A stretch of 64,000 bases of DNA, taken from assembly GCA_014490595.1 (NCBI GenBank), contig CP061031.1, forward strand, positions 744,001-808,000. Reading direction: 5' to 3'. The translations under genes and the position numbers were made by a program. This document shows positions 26,697 through 35,956 of this stretch, in pieces. The stretch comes from Corynebacterium wankanglinii. GTDB taxonomy: Bacteria > Actinomycetota > Actinomycetes > Mycobacteriales > Mycobacteriaceae. Position 1 is the stretch's first letter, and every line of letters starts with the position of its first letter. Under the pieces are notes generated by a model, which had not been told where the DNA came from, ran no database searches, and was given only the letters and a program-made list of their open reading frames with translations.

Positions 26697-27391
26697 ATTT
26701 TGATCCCTTGCGCAGCGAACCACCCAACGGGGTCCACCTGGGTCTGCCCGTCCGGTTTAATCTCAAAGTGGAGGTGCGGGCCGGTGGACTGGCCCTCGCT
26801 GCCGATTGAGGCGATCTTCTGGCCCGCGCTCACCCGCTGGCCGACCGCGACGTCGTAGTGACGCATGTGGCCGTATACCGACACCTCGCCGCCGTCGTGT
26901 TTGATCACGACCCAGTTGCCGAACCCAGTTGCCGGGCCCGCCGCGATTACGGTGCCGTCCATGACGGAGTAGATGGGTGTGCCGAGGGAGTTAGCAATGT
27001 CGATGCCTTGGTGCACGGAGCCCCATCGCGGACCGAATCCGGACGTGTAGTGGCCGGAGGCAGGTACAACGACAGTGCGACCGTCTGCTGTACGGCCGCG
27101 CTGCGGGGCAACCCAGTCGCTGCTCTGGGCCGGGGCGAACGCTGCGGCCAAGGGGGCCTCGAGAGCGCGGGGATCGTAAACGACCTTGTAGTCGCCGGCA
27201 GTGATCGTCGCACCGCTCTCCTTGATCGCTCCCGCGGCCTTCGACACAGCACCGAGCGCCTGTCCAGCATCGGAGATGTTCTTACCTCCCACGGTGATGG
27301 TGAGGGCGGACGCGGGGGACGGCACCATGGCGAGTGCCATTGCCGCTGCTGCCGAGACGGCTGCGAGGCTCAAAGTGATTCGACGGTTCAT
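26693..27391 (-). CDS. Secreted M23-family (LytM domain) protein
   Basis: 232 residues with a cleavable signal peptide (ITLSLAAVSAAAAMALAMV...ASA). The C-terminal M23 domain has the zinc motif HQGIDIAN with the preceding SGFGPRWG, and GQSTGPHLHFEI at the end. It would cleave peptidoglycan cross-bridges or act as a scaffold in the envelope. The ATG at 27391 is preferred because the signal peptide begins there. It sits in the position of Rv0950c next to uvrD1 in mycobacteria and is a paralogue of the next M23 gene upstream. Confidence 0.92.
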   Translation of the reverse strand: MNRRITLSLAAVSAAAAMALAMVPSPASALTITVGGKNISDAGQALGAVSKAAGAIKESGATITAGDYKVVYDPRALEAPLAAAFAPAQSSDWVAPQRGRTADGRTVVVPASGHYTSGFGPRWGSVHQGIDIANSLGTPIYSVMDGTVIAAGPATGFGNWVVIKHDGGEVSVYGHMRHYDVAVGQRVSAGQKIASIGSEGQSTGPHLHFEIKPDGQTQVDPVGWFAAQGIKI

Positions 27392-27586
27392 GGTGGGGAT
27401 ACCTTTTCTAACGCTGTAGAGGGGGCCTGGCGCGGTCTCGGCCACGCACACAGGCGTTGAATTTAACGTCCCACGGGTGGCCTTGCAACGCTGTGACGTG
27501 CACGTTTGTTCGAAAAATCGGAGTGCGACACGCGTCTAGCCTGCTCACTCGGCGTGTTGCACATGTGAAAATTGTTACGGATGTTA

Positions 27587-27620
27587 GCGGGGTGGGGGTG
27601 GTGGATGCACCCCCCCCCGC
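27587..27620. repeat. G-run/C-run inverted repeat with C9 homopolymer
   Basis: GCGGGGTGGGGGTG (27587-27600) faces CACCCCCCCCCGC (27608-27620) across a 7-nt loop. Nearly every base pairs if one T bulges out. The nine consecutive C (27610-27618) are the longest homopolymer I noticed in the window. Confidence 0.7.
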
Positions 27621-27640
27621 GGTGGAATATGGAAAGGGTC

Positions 27641-27664
27641 GCCCACACCTGTGTCGGTGTGGGC
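27641..27664 (-). terminator. Hairpin downstream of the second M23 gene
   Basis: A 9-bp perfect stem, GCCCACACC (27641-27649) with GGTGTGGGC (27656-27664), 30 nt past the stop codon on the minus strand. It is followed by GACCCTTTCC, only a weak T tract. Confidence 0.7.
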
Positions 27665-27693
27665 GGCCCCGGGAATTGAACGGGAAAGCCGTC

Positions 27694-28434
27694 TTAGAGG
27701 TTGATTCCGTGCGCGGCCAGCCACGGTGCCGGATCAATCGGGGTTGCGCCGTCGGGCCAAATCTCAAAGTGGAGGTGGGAACCGGTGGAGAAGCCCTCGC
27801 TGCCCATACCGGCGATGAGCTGGCCGGGCTGGACGGTTTCGCCGACCGCCACGTACAGGGACTGCATGTGGCCGTATACCGAAATGGAGCCGTCCTCGTG
27901 GCGGATGCGGATCCAGTTGCCGTAGCCCTGCGCCGGACCGGAGTCGATGACCGTGCCGCCCGTGACCGCGAGGATCGGGGTGCCCGGCGCATTCGCGATG
28001 TCGACGCCGTTGTGCATCGTGCCCCAACGAGGGCCGAACCCGGAAGTGTAAGCGCCTTCAGCGGGCTTGGTGAAAAGCGGGGCACGCGCGGCCTCGTCCT
28101 GGCGCGCTACCTCCTCAGAGTGCTGGACTGCCTTATCCAGTTGCTCTGCGAGGTTTTCAACGGGCTTGTACTCGGCGATGGCGAGGATCTGCGGAGTCTC
28201 TTCGGTAGAGGCTGCGGGGGCCTGCGGTGCCGAAGTCTGCAGCTCATCGGCATCGGCAGCGAGCTTGATGCTCACGTCCTGCTCGTCGTGCTGGTTGCTG
28301 GTGAGGGCACCGGCGACGAGACCGGAGAAACCGGCGGTGGAGACGGCACCTGTCGCCGCTGCGACAACAGCGACGCGCCCCTTGTTCGGGGACTGCTTGC
28401 GGTGCTTGCCGCCCTGCTTCGTGGAGTTGAACAT
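27694..28434 (-). CDS. M23-family (LytM domain) envelope protein
   Basis: 246 residues from the ATG at 28434. A basic GGKHRKQSPNKGR start precedes a hydrophobic export segment (VAVVAAATGAVSTAGFSGLVAGAL). A helical, acidic spacer (about residues 75-120) then leads to the M23 domain with HNGVDIAN, SGFGPRWG and STGSHLHFEI, so the zinc ligands are kept. It is a peptidoglycan hydrolase or divisome activator by family. A GTG at 28464 directly after AGGAGG is an alternative start (spacing only 2 nt). It is a paralogue of the neighbouring M23 gene. Confidence 0.9.
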   Translation of the reverse strand: MFNSTKQGGKHRKQSPNKGRVAVVAAATGAVSTAGFSGLVAGALTSNQHDEQDVSIKLAADADELQTSAPQAPAASTEETPQILAIAEYKPVENLAEQLDKAVQHSEEVARQDEAARAPLFTKPAEGAYTSGFGPRWGTMHNGVDIANAPGTPILAVTGGTVIDSGPAQGYGNWIRIRHEDGSISVYGHMQSLYVAVGETVQPGQLIAGMGSEGFSTGSHLHFEIWPDGATPIDPAPWLAAHGINL

Positions 28435-28518
28435 GTGCCCTCTTTGAGATCTTCCGTTGGCCACTTCCTCCTGCTGCTCACAGACGGATTGTGACCTTCC
28501 TGTTATCTACGAGAGGCT

Positions 28519-28547
28519 ACTGTAACGAATCGGTTTCCTGGGAGCAA
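28519..28547 (-). promoter_or_regulatory. Sigma-70-like promoter upstream of the second M23 gene
   Basis: On the minus strand, TTGCTC (28547-28542), a 17-nt spacer and TACAGT (28524-28519). This would give a leader of roughly 75 nt. Confidence 0.4.
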
Positions 28548-28716
28548 GACGAATGCTGGAAGATGTCTTAAATCGCGCGTAATTGGGGCAGCGTTACACC
28601 CCCGCTCGACCGCATTTGTTTGCCACTCCGCGATCTGGACTGCGGGGGTCGGCTCGGATGAGCTGCCGGGTGTCATTGTGGTGGGCTTCGCGGCTGTGGT
28701 GGCAAAGTAGGACGCG

Positions 28717-29952
28717 ATGAGCACCACACCCAGCCCCCGGCCGCGCCCGTCGGATGCGCGACGCCAGCGCCGAAAGGGGAAGTCAGCACGGACAATCACG
28801 GGGATCACGCGCCCTGTGGCCCGGGACGCCGCCCCGGCGACACTCGCAGGGCGGATGCGCCACTACTTGCCGTACGCCTTGATCCCGAATCTCGCGTTGG
28901 TGCTCGGCACCATCGCTTTGTGTTTCGCCGCAATTTTGATCAGCGGGTGGAGTTTGACGTACTTCCCTGGCGCCGTTGGCGAGACGTGGTTTGCGCTTCA
29001 CGGTGTGCCGTTGCGTATCGACGGCGTCACGCTTTCCGCCATGCCCCTTTTGCCTGTCGTGGGCGTTGCGGCGATCGTCTCCACCCAAGTGCGCAAAGCC
29101 ACTGCTGGGCGGGTCAGCGTGCTCGACCTGATTACGTTGCTCGGCCTCGTCCTGGGCATGGCCCTCGTTGTCAGTGCTATCGCCTTATTTATGGTGTATG
29201 ACGCGTCGCACGTCTACGCCGTTTCCGCACCTCCGGTAGTGGCGGCGCTGCTCAAACCGCTTATCGTGCACCTCGTCGGCTTCGTTGTTGGCGTGCGTCG
29301 CGTGGTTTGGCAGGCGCTAGCCAAGCGCAGCGGCGTGCCCACCGGTGCGGTTGATGCGGCTGCCGCGGCCGCCCGCCTTGTGCTTCGCCTGCTTGCTGCT
29401 GCCGGTGTTGTCTACGTGGTTGCGCTTGCGTTTGGGCACGGCCGCATCGCGGAGCTTGTTTCGCAGTTTCCCCAGCTCGGTTTCGGTGGGGCGGTGGCAC
29501 TTGTCTGCCTGAGCCTGCTGTATCTGCCGAATGCGGTGATTGCCCAGCTCACGGTGTTGCTCGGGGGCAGCTTCGACTACGCAGGCACGAGCGTGAGCCT
29601 GTTTGCCACCTCCAACGTGGCGTACCCGCCGCTGCCGCTATTCGCCGCGGTCCCCGCCGCCATGCCTGGGTGGGCGCCGGTGTTGTTAGTTGTGCCGGCG
29701 GCGGTGCTGGCGCACGCATTCGTGGTCAAGCCTGCGGGTCTCGTGGACGTTGCAGCGACAGCAACGTGGGCGGCGCTGCTTGGAGCGCTCCTCGGCATTT
29801 ATGCGTCCGGGGCTGCGGGCGCGTACGGGTTGGTGGGAGCCGACCCGTTTGCGCTTGCATCCTCCCTCTTCCTCTGGGTAGCGCTGACGGGGGCCCTAGT
29901 TCGCGGGGTAGCGGTGGTGAGGCAACGCGCGTCGGCGTACAGCGGTAGTTAA
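28717..29952 (+). CDS. perM: PerM-like polytopic membrane protein (DUF6350)
   Basis: 411 residues. A basic, disordered N-terminus of about 35 residues is followed by roughly nine to eleven transmembrane helices. No enzymatic motif is visible. Its position directly before purN-purH matches Rv0955 (PerM) of M. tuberculosis, an integral membrane protein needed for division and persistence, reported to stabilise FtsB. Function here is inferred from position and topology. Only 10 nt separate it from purN, so it probably heads the purNH operon. Confidence 0.8.
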   Translation: MSTTPSPRPRPSDARRQRRKGKSARTITGITRPVARDAAPATLAGRMRHYLPYALIPNLALVLGTIALCFAAILISGWSLTYFPGAVGETWFALHGVPLRIDGVTLSAMPLLPVVGVAAIVSTQVRKATAGRVSVLDLITLLGLVLGMALVVSAIALFMVYDASHVYAVSAPPVVAALLKPLIVHLVGFVVGVRRVVWQALAKRSGVPTGAVDAAAAAARLVLRLLAAAGVVYVVALAFGHGRIAELVSQFPQLGFGGAVALVCLSLLYLPNAVIAQLTVLLGGSFDYAGTSVSLFATSNVAYPPLPLFAAVPAAMPGWAPVLLVVPAAVLAHAFVVKPAGLVDVAATATWAALLGALLGIYASGAAGAYGLVGADPFALASSLFLWVALTGALVRGVAVVRQRASAYSGS

Positions 29953-29962
29953 ACTGGCCTTC

Positions 29963-30547
29963 GTGAGTGACTCTGCGAAATCTGTGGCCGTCCTCGTGTC
30001 GGGAATTGGCACGTTGTTGAAAGCGATCCTCGACGGCCAAGAGAACCGCTACCGCGTTGACCTCGTGGTGGCGGATCAAATTTGTCCCGGGATCCAACGC
30101 GCGAAGAATGCTGGAATCCGTACCGCAGTTGTGCCTATGGAGGCCAACCGCAACGATTGGAATGACAAACTTGTCGCGGCGGTGGCCGCGGTAGAGCCCG
30201 ACGTGGTGGTCTCTGCCGGCTTCATGCGGATTCTCGGCCCCGCGTTCCTTGAACAATTCGAGGGGCGCACCATCAACACTCATCCCTCTCTGTTGCCCTC
30301 GTTCCCGGGCGCACACGCGGTGAAAGACGCGCTCGATTACGGTGTCAAGGTCACCGGGTGCACGGTGCATTATGTGGACTCCGGGCTGGATAGCGGCGAG
30401 ATCATCGCCCAGCGCGCGATCGACGTTGAGGCGGGGGACACAGAGGCGGAGCTCCACGAGCGAATCAAGAAGGCTGAACGTGAGCAGATCGTGGAGCTGC
30501 TGCAGAAGGCTGACATCGTAAACGGAAAGGCTGTATTCAATGTCTAA
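29963..30547 (+). CDS. purN: Phosphoribosylglycinamide formyltransferase
   Basis: 194 residues. GART catalytic elements: [13 protein letters not shown] (phosphate loop), [13 protein letters not shown] (Asn, His) and [14 protein letters not shown] with the catalytic Asp. It formylates GAR with 10-formyl-THF in purine synthesis. GTG start. Its end overlaps purH by 8 nt. Confidence 0.97.
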   Translation: MSDSAKSVAVLVSGIGTLLKAILDGQENRYRVDLVVADQICPGIQRAKNAGIRTAVVPMEANRNDWNDKLVAAVAAVEPDVVVSAGFMRILGPAFLEQFEGRTINTHPSLLPSFPGAHAVKDALDYGVKVTGCTVHYVDSGLDSGEIIAQRAIDVEAGDTEAELHERIKKAEREQIVELLQKADIVNGKAVFNV

Positions 30548-32072
30548 GCGCGAGGTTAAGCGCGCCCTAATCAGCGTCTACGACAAGACCGGGCTTGAGG
30601 AATTAGCTCGTGCGCTCGGGGAGGCGGGTGTGGAGATCGTTTCCACCGGCTCTACCGCGAAGCGCATCGCGGACGCTGGTGTGCCGGTGACCGAGGTCGC
30701 GGAGCTAACCGGTTTTCCGGAGGTCCTCGATGGCCGGGTGAAGACGCTGCACCCGCGCGTGCACTCCGGTATCTTGGCTGACCTGCGCAAGGACAGCCAT
30801 GTCAGCCAGCTGGAGGAGCTGGGCATCGAGCCGTTCCAGCTGGTGGTGGTCAACCTGTACCCGTTCGAGGAGACCGTGGCATCGGGCGCCAGCTTCGACG
30901 AGTGCGTCGAGCAGATCGACATCGGCGGGCCCTCCATGGTTCGCGCGGCTGCGAAGAACCACCCGTCGGTGGCGGTGGTGGTCGACCCCGCGCGCTACGG
31001 CGAGGTCGCCGAGGCAGTGAAGAACGGTGGTTTCGAAGAAGAGCAGCGCAAGCAGCTCGCTTTAGAGGCGTTCACGCACACTGCGCTTTACGACGCCGCG
31101 GTCTCCTCCTGGATGTCCTCCCAACTGGGCGCGGAAGCCGCGGGGGAGGGCTCTACGGCACTGCGCTACGGTGAGAACCCGCACCAGGCCGCCCGCCTCG
31201 AAGGCGAGGGCTGGGGTCTTGCCGCCGCGACGCAGCACGGCGGCAAGGAGATGAGCTACAACAACTATCAGGACGCCGACGCCGCGTGGCGCGCCGCCTG
31301 GGACCACGAGCGCCCATGCGTGGCCATTATCAAGCACGCCAACCCGTGCGGTGTGGCAGTGTCCGACGTTTCCATCGCGGACGCGCACAAAAAGGCGCAC
31401 GCCTGCGACCCGGTTTCCGCATACGGCGGCGTGATTGCCTGCAACCGTGAGGTGACCCTGGAGCTGGCGGAGCAGATCAAGCCGATCTTCACCGAGGTCG
31501 TCGTCGCGCCGTCGTACGCCGCGGATGCCCTCGAGCTGCTGCAGACGAAGAAGAACCTGCGCATCCTCGAAGTCGAGCCCAAGCAAGCGCAGGAGGAGCG
31601 CAAGCAGATCGCAGGTGGCTGGCTGGTGCAGGAGCGCGACTCCTATCAGGCCGACGGCGACAACGCCGCCAACTGGACCCTTGCTGCCGGCGAGGCCGTG
31701 GACGAGCAGACTCTGGCGGACCTTGAATTCGCGTGGCGCGCCGTGCGGTGCGTGAAGTCGAATGCCATTTTGATTGCGTCCGAAGGGGCGTCGGTAGGCA
31801 TTGGCATGGGCCAGGTCAACCGAGTCGATTCCGCGAAACTCGCGGTCGATCGCGCCAACACCTTGGATGAGGGGCGCAACCGTACGAACGGTGCGGTGGC
31901 TGCTTCCGACGCATTCTTCCCCTTCGCCGACGGCTTCCAGCTGCTCGCTGATTCCGGTGTGAAAGCCGTGGTACAACCGGGCGGGTCCATCCGCGACGAG
32001 GAAGTCATCGCTGCAGCCAAGGAAGCTGGCGTGTCCATGTACCTCACCGGCACCCGCCACTTCGCTCACTAG
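30540..32072 (+). CDS. purH: Bifunctional AICAR transformylase / IMP cyclohydrolase
   Basis: 510 residues. The N-terminal IMP cyclohydrolase domain has [21 protein letters not shown] and HPRVHSGIL. The C-terminal AICAR transformylase domain has [22 protein letters not shown] and the terminal TGTRHFAH. It performs the last two steps to IMP and is translationally coupled to purN. 12 nt downstream begins an exported beta-lactamase-fold protein on the same strand, so the operon may extend. Confidence 0.98.
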   Translation: MSKREVKRALISVYDKTGLEELARALGEAGVEIVSTGSTAKRIADAGVPVTEVAELTGFPEVLDGRVKTLHPRVHSGILADLRKDSHVSQLEELGIEPFQLVVVNLYPFEETVASGASFDECVEQIDIGGPSMVRAAAKNHPSVAVVVDPARYGEVAEAVKNGGFEEEQRKQLALEAFTHTALYDAAVSSWMSSQLGAEAAGEGSTALRYGENPHQAARLEGEGWGLAAATQHGGKEMSYNNYQDADAAWRAAWDHERPCVAIIKHANPCGVAVSDVSIADAHKKAHACDPVSAYGGVIACNREVTLELAEQIKPIFTEVVVAPSYAADALELLQTKKNLRILEVEPKQAQEERKQIAGGWLVQERDSYQADGDNAANWTLAAGEAVDEQTLADLEFAWRAVRCVKSNAILIASEGASVGIGMGQVNRVDSAKLAVDRANTLDEGRNRTNGAVAASDAFFPFADGFQLLADSGVKAVVQPGGSIRDEEVIAAAKEAGVSMYLTGTRHFAH

Positions 32073-32084
32073 AAAGACGCACCC

Positions 32085-32953
32085 GTGCCCTCCAAAATCG
32101 CGGCGCTGGCCCTCACCGCGGGTCTGACGCTGCCCATGTCCTCTGTGCCCAACTACACGGCCATTGACCAGATTCCGGTAGTGGGCCAGCCCTTCGTGCA
32201 GGCCTACAACCAGCTGCCGCCTCAAGTACGAAACGCCATCCGCCTACCGCTGCCGCTAACCACCCCTAAGCCAGGGCAGCACAAGCAGGTCGCGCCCCAG
32301 CAGACGTGCAGGGGCAGTTGAACCGCCTGGTGGCGGACGTAGTGGCACGGCACGGAGGGCGCGCCGCCGTCTCCGTGGGAAGCTTCACCGCAGGCGATAA
32401 CCGCCCGGAGCCTGCTTTTTCAACCATGAAGGTGCCGCTGTCTATTGCAGCGTTGCGCCAGGACCCGGCGTTCTACCAGGACGCGGAGATTGCGGTCACC
32501 CGCTCTGACAATCCTGCCGCCCACCGCATGTTCGCGCGCGTGCCCGCTACGAGCTACGAGCGCGTGATCCAGGAAGCAGGGGCGCGCGCAACTACCCCTG
32601 CTGCATACCAAATGGGCACGATGTGGACCACCAGCGACCAAGCGGCGTTCGCTTCAGGCCTGCGCTGCGTAGCCGGCCACGAGCCGGTGCTGGACATGAT
32701 GGGGCGCGTTGTGGACTACCAGCGTTGGGGATTGGGGCGCATCGGCGGCGCGCGTTTTAAGGGCGGTTGGAATTACTACCAAGGTGGGCACCTGGCCCGC
32801 CAGTTCGGCCTGATTCCAGGGCCGAACGGCGACATCGCCGTGGCCATCACCGCTTACAGTCCGAAGGGCCACCAAGGCAGCTTCGCCATGTTGGACGACC
32901 TCGCCAACGGTCTGAACGCCATGCGGGGGGATCTGCCCACGTCTCGATGCTAA
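32085..32953 (+). pseudogene. Exported beta-lactamase-fold protein 1 (SxxK/SDN/KGG), frameshifted as given
   Basis: The GTG start is followed by a signal-like segment (KIAALALTAGLTLPMSS) and a Pro/Gln-rich linker in one frame. The catalytic-type domain is in another frame from about 32306. One base missing near 32300-32306 would read APQQTVQGQLNRLVAD and join them (about 289 residues). In the domain, S-T-M-K, S-D-N and K-G-G stand in class A beta-lactamase order and spacing, but I see no clear Glu166 element. Two Cys (GLRCVAG and the near-terminal RC) may form a disulfide. Activity is unknown. A DD-peptidase-like or non-catalytic role is possible. It is related to the gene at 33675. Confidence 0.72.
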
Positions 32954-33063
32954 CCGCTCGCGCCAACATCGGGTTCAGGCTGCGTCCTGTGCGCTAAGAT
33001 TTGCGCTGACAGATCACTATTTCTTTGCGGCATCTGTGATGCAGCCGCAGGGGAGGCGCAGGC

Positions 33064-33681
33064 ATGACCAACCAAGGCTCCAGCAGATGGACACCGGACC
33101 AGCCGTACTCGGCGGATCAGAGAAGCGAGCAAACGCAGCAGTTTGCCGCATTGCCGCAGCAGCAGTATCCGCAGCACACCGAGTACGGGCAGCCGTACCA
33201 GCAGTCCTATGCTCAGCCGTACGTGAGTAGCTTCCAACAGCCTGAACGGCGCGGTGGCCCCAACACCTGGCTGATCGTGCTCGTCGGTGTGCTGCTTGCC
33301 GCCCTCGTGGGGGTACTCGCTTTCCTGGGGGGATCGGGGGCATTTTCACGTACCAGTGCCCCGGTAACCAGCACGGTGGTGGAAACCCACACGTTGCCGA
33401 AATCGGGCGGGCAGGTCTCTGCCCCCGCCGCTCCTGCGGCTGAGCCAACCCGGAAGTCGCACACCTACTCCAGCTACGCACCTGACACCGGCGTGACTAG
33501 CGCGAGCTTCGCCGCAAACGTGTTTGAGGCGTTTCAGGAGGCTTACGGCCGAACCGGTTCGACCGATGTAACGGTTTCCGCGTACAGCCCTGCGACTGGA
33601 AAGACCTACAGCATGTCCTGCTCGGGTGGAAACACCGTGTACTGCACCGGTGGAAACAACGCGCGGGTGAAGATTTGGTAG
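33064..33681 (+). CDS. Single-pass membrane protein with Gln/Tyr-rich N-terminus, function unknown
   Basis: 205 residues. The cytoplasmic N-terminal 65 residues are low-complexity (Gln, Tyr, Pro), followed by one transmembrane helix (TWLIVLVGVLLAALVGVLAFLG). An extracellular Ser/Thr/Pro stretch and a compact C-terminal domain follow, with two Cys (YSMSCSGG, VYCTGG) that could pair. The layout resembles actinobacterial envelope proteins with a disordered cytoplasmic tail. It lies between two related beta-lactamase-fold genes, and the second overlaps its 3' end. No named family recognised. Confidence 0.75.
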   Translation: MTNQGSSRWTPDQPYSADQRSEQTQQFAALPQQQYPQHTEYGQPYQQSYAQPYVSSFQQPERRGGPNTWLIVLVGVLLAALVGVLAFLGGSGAFSRTSAPVTSTVVETHTLPKSGGQVSAPAAPAAEPTRKSHTYSSYAPDTGVTSASFAANVFEAFQEAYGRTGSTDVTVSAYSPATGKTYSMSCSGGNTVYCTGGNNARVKIW

Positions 33682-34544
33682 TTCGCCGCGCGCGTTCGTG
33701 TGTTCTTTGCTGCACGGTCGCGGCGCTCGCAGGTTGCGCGGGGGGTGCGGGACAGGAAACCGTCCTGGTCACGTCGACCTCGTTTGTCGCAGCACCCCCC
33801 GCCCAATCGTCACCGCAACAACAACCGCCTGGGCCTGAGGCGGGGGCAAGCCTCCAGGAGCTTCTCGAGGCTGCTGTCCATGCGGCCACTGCCGCCTATG
33901 GCGGACAATTGGGCGTTGCCACGGCGGGGGAGCACGGCCCAATTGCGGCGGGTTTTACTGAAGCCAGCCCCGCGTGGTCCACCATCAAGGTGCCCATCGC
34001 TGTCGCAGCCACCAGAAGCACTGCGGATCTGAGCGGGGACGTGCGTGCCGCAATCACCGTTTCCGACAACGCAGCAGCGGAGCGACTCTACAACGCGGTA
34101 GGCCCCGAGGCCGTTGACCTCGTTCTTGGAGAGGTAGGGCTGGCAGCGCGCATCAACACCGTGAAAGTGCGGCCGGAATTCAGCACGTTTGGGCAAACCC
34201 CGCTCAGTGCCGCAGACGAGGCAGTCCTAGCTAGCTTCCTCGCATGCGTAGAAGGTGCCGGACCGGTGCTGCAACTCATGGGGCACATCGATCCCTCACA
34301 ACGCTACGGGCTTGGCACGACCGGGGCGTTGTTCAAAGGCGGGTGGGGCCCAGACACCACGGGGAGTTATCAGGTCCGCCAGTTCGGGCTGATCCCCCGC
34401 GGTGCTGGCTCTTGGGCCCCGGTAGGCCTTACAGCGCTGCCAGCGGACGGCAGTTACGAGACAGGCCAGGCGATGCTCGATGCGGCCGCCCAACAGCTTG
34501 CCGCCAGCGCCAGCCTGCTTCCCGAAGCGCGCTGCCAGCCCTGA
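33675..34544 (+). CDS. Lipoprotein with beta-lactamase fold 2 (SxxK/SDN/KGG)
   Basis: 289 residues. The lipobox LAGC (Cys21) predicts a lipid-anchored exported protein, followed by a Pro/Gln linker. The fold's three motifs are intact: S102-T-I-K105, S130-D-N132 and K221-G-G223. The Omega-loop Glu of true class A beta-lactamases is not apparent, so penicillin hydrolysis is doubtful and peptidoglycan binding or DD-peptidase-like action is as likely. Cys191 and Cys287 match the Cys pair of the gene at 32085. The TTG start overlaps the preceding gene by 7 nt, implying coupling. The stop abuts the amtR stop (TGATCA). Confidence 0.78.
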   Translation: MVVRRARSCVLCCTVAALAGCAGGAGQETVLVTSTSFVAAPPAQSSPQQQPPGPEAGASLQELLEAAVHAATAAYGGQLGVATAGEHGPIAAGFTEASPAWSTIKVPIAVAATRSTADLSGDVRAAITVSDNAAAERLYNAVGPEAVDLVLGEVGLAARINTVKVRPEFSTFGQTPLSAADEAVLASFLACVEGAGPVLQLMGHIDPSQRYGLGTTGALFKGGWGPDTTGSYQVRQFGLIPRGAGSWAPVGLTALPADGSYETGQAMLDAAAQQLAASASLLPEARCQP

Positions 34545-35219
34545 TCACTTCTCCCTTGAAACTAGGTCGACCAGTTCGAGCATCCGCTCGGTGCGGCGCT
34601 CGGGGAGGTCTGTGTGCAACACGTCCAACACGGCGTCGGCGAGGGTGACGGCGGGGGCGGGCAACGCATCGTCGACAAGCGGGAAGGGCGCGGTGCCTGT
34701 GTTGTCGCGCATCTCGATGGCCGCGAGCGTCATGTGGAACGGCAGGTCGACGCGCGGGTCATCATCGCCGACAATCTGAGCGGCGAGGTCCCGGAAGATA
34801 GCCTCCAGCTGCTGGCGGGCCTCGTGGTACTCGGCAAACTCCTCGGAGAATAGCACCGGCAGCTGGTAAAGCCTGCCGATGTTCCAATTCGAAGACAGCA
34901 AGATGCGCGACTCCGCGGCCACGAGCGCCCAGAGCTTCACCGCAGCAGTTTCGTCGGTCTTAGCAAGGTCCGAAGCCAGATCCAGCGCCGGTTGAAGCGT
35001 GCCCATCAGCAGCGTGAGAAAGATATCGCGCTTGGATGGGAAGTGGTAGTAGAGCGATGCCTGGCGCATGCCTACAGCATCCGCAATGTCGTGTGTGGAG
35101 GTTGTGGCGAAGCCCTTCCGGGTGAAAAGTTCCGAAGCGGCGTCGAGGATCTCCTCGCGCGCTGTGGCTCCTCTGCGGCGGGGGCTTTGCTTACGTGGCC
35201 GCCCGACTGGTTTTGCCAT
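34545..35219 (-). CDS. amtR: Nitrogen-control transcriptional repressor (TetR family)
   Basis: 224 residues. The N-terminal TetR helix-turn-helix follows a basic arm (VGRPRKQSPRRRG) and reads REEILDAASELF, GFATTSTHDIADAVG and RQASLYYHFPSK. The rest matches C. glutamicum AmtR in length and wording (WNIGRLYQLPV, SEEFAEYH, IVGDDDPR). AmtR represses ammonium uptake and assimilation genes until the adenylylated PII protein GlnK removes it. The ATG at 35219 follows GAGGGT, and the longer start at 35240 is less likely. I found no full AmtR operator in the window. Confidence 0.92.
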   Translation of the reverse strand: MAKPVGRPRKQSPRRRGATAREEILDAASELFTRKGFATTSTHDIADAVGMRQASLYYHFPSKRDIFLTLLMGTLQPALDLASDLAKTDETAAVKLWALVAAESRILLSSNWNIGRLYQLPVLFSEEFAEYHEARQQLEAIFRDLAAQIVGDDDPRVDLPFHMTLAAIEMRDNTGTAPFPLVDDALPAPAVTLADAVLDVLHTDLPERRTERMLELVDLVSREK

Positions 35220-35294
35220 GCCGTGGACCCTCTCTCTCATCGACCCTCATCATTGTTGCCGTCCTCGGTTGCGGACCGCCGGATAACTATAGAC

Positions 35295-35342
35295 GAAAAG
35301 CACCCGCTCTCGACCCTCAGGGGGAGGGGAGTGCGGGTGCTT
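35295..35342 (-). terminator. Terminator of the rpmB-rpmG-rpsN-rpsR operon
   Basis: Inverted arms AAGCACCCGC (35298-35307) and GCGGGTGCTT (35333-35342), followed on the minus strand by TTTT (35298-35295). It lies 43 nt past the rpsR stop. Confidence 0.8.
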
Positions 35343-35384
35343 GAGAGAGCCGAAGACTCTACGCTGTCATCGTCAACCGGCTAT

Positions 35385-35633
35385 TTAGCGGGTGGTGAAC
35401 GGCAGAAGAGCCATCTCGCGCGCGTTCTTCACAGCGGTAGCAACCTGTCGCTGCTGCTGCGGAGTCAGACCCGTGACGCGGCGGGAACGGATCTTGTGGC
35501 GGTCGGAGATGAACAGACGCAGGGTCTCCACATCCTTGTAATCGACCGACTCGATGCCCTTCGCCTTCAGCGGGTTCTTCTTCGGGCGGCGGGACTGCTC
35601 AATGCGCGGCTTACGCGAATTGTTGCGCTTCAT
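35385..35633 (-). CDS. rpsR: 30S ribosomal protein S18
   Basis: 82 residues. MKRNNSRK start, S18 core ([38 protein letters not shown]). No Cys, so this is the zinc-independent form. Last gene of a four-gene operon with rpmB, rpmG and rpsN. The ATG after GGAGGACTCAC is preferred over an upstream GTG. Confidence 0.97.
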   Translation of the reverse strand: MKRNNSRKPRIEQSRRPKKNPLKAKGIESVDYKDVETLRLFISDRHKIRSRRVTGLTPQQQRQVATAVKNAREMALLPFTTR

Positions 35634-35647
35634 AATGTGAGTCCTCC

Positions 35648-35953
35648 TTACCACGAAGACTTACGGACGCCAGGCAGCTCACCACGGTGAGCCATCTCGC
35701 GCATACGGACACGGGAAACACCGAACTTGCGGAGGTAGCCGCGGGGACGGCCGTCACGCGAGTCACGGTTGCGCACGCGCACCGGGGAGGCATCGCGCGG
35801 CTGGCGGTTGAGCTCGAACTGCGCATCAAGGCGGTCCTCGTCGGAGGTCTCCGGGTTCTTGATGATGGCCTTGAGCTCGTTACGACGCTCCGCGTAGCGG
35901 GCGACGATCTCTTTACGCTGCTCGTTCTTAGCGATCTTGGACTTCTTCGCCAT
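35648..35953 (-). CDS. rpsN: 30S ribosomal protein S14, long zinc-free form
   Basis: 101 residues. It is the long S14 type without the CxxC...CxxC zinc ribbon. Typical are [29 protein letters not shown] and [17 protein letters not shown]. Its start lies 3 nt after the rpmG stop. Confidence 0.97.
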   Translation of the reverse strand: MAKKSKIAKNEQRKEIVARYAERRNELKAIIKNPETSDEDRLDAQFELNRQPRDASPVRVRNRDSRDGRPRGYLRKFGVSRVRMREMAHRGELPGVRKSSW

Positions 35954-35956
35954 GGA

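Larger units (their letters stand above)
27392..27693. other. Intergenic region between the two M23 genes
   Basis: 302 bases without a gene. It contains the terminator-like hairpin of the upstream M23 gene (27641-27664), a G/C-only inverted repeat with a C9 tract (27587-27620), and an AT-rich segment with TAACAATTTTCAC on the minus strand that probably holds the promoter of the downstream M23 gene. I see no small open frame worth calling. Confidence 0.6.

Noticed and set aside
28503-28808. 101-codon minus-strand frame before perM
   Set aside because: It overlaps the perM start, lacks a ribosome-binding site and resembles no family.
35220-35300. AmtR operator near amtR
   Set aside because: A CTATAG core occurs at 35287-35292 but the second half and spacing of the AmtR box are missing.
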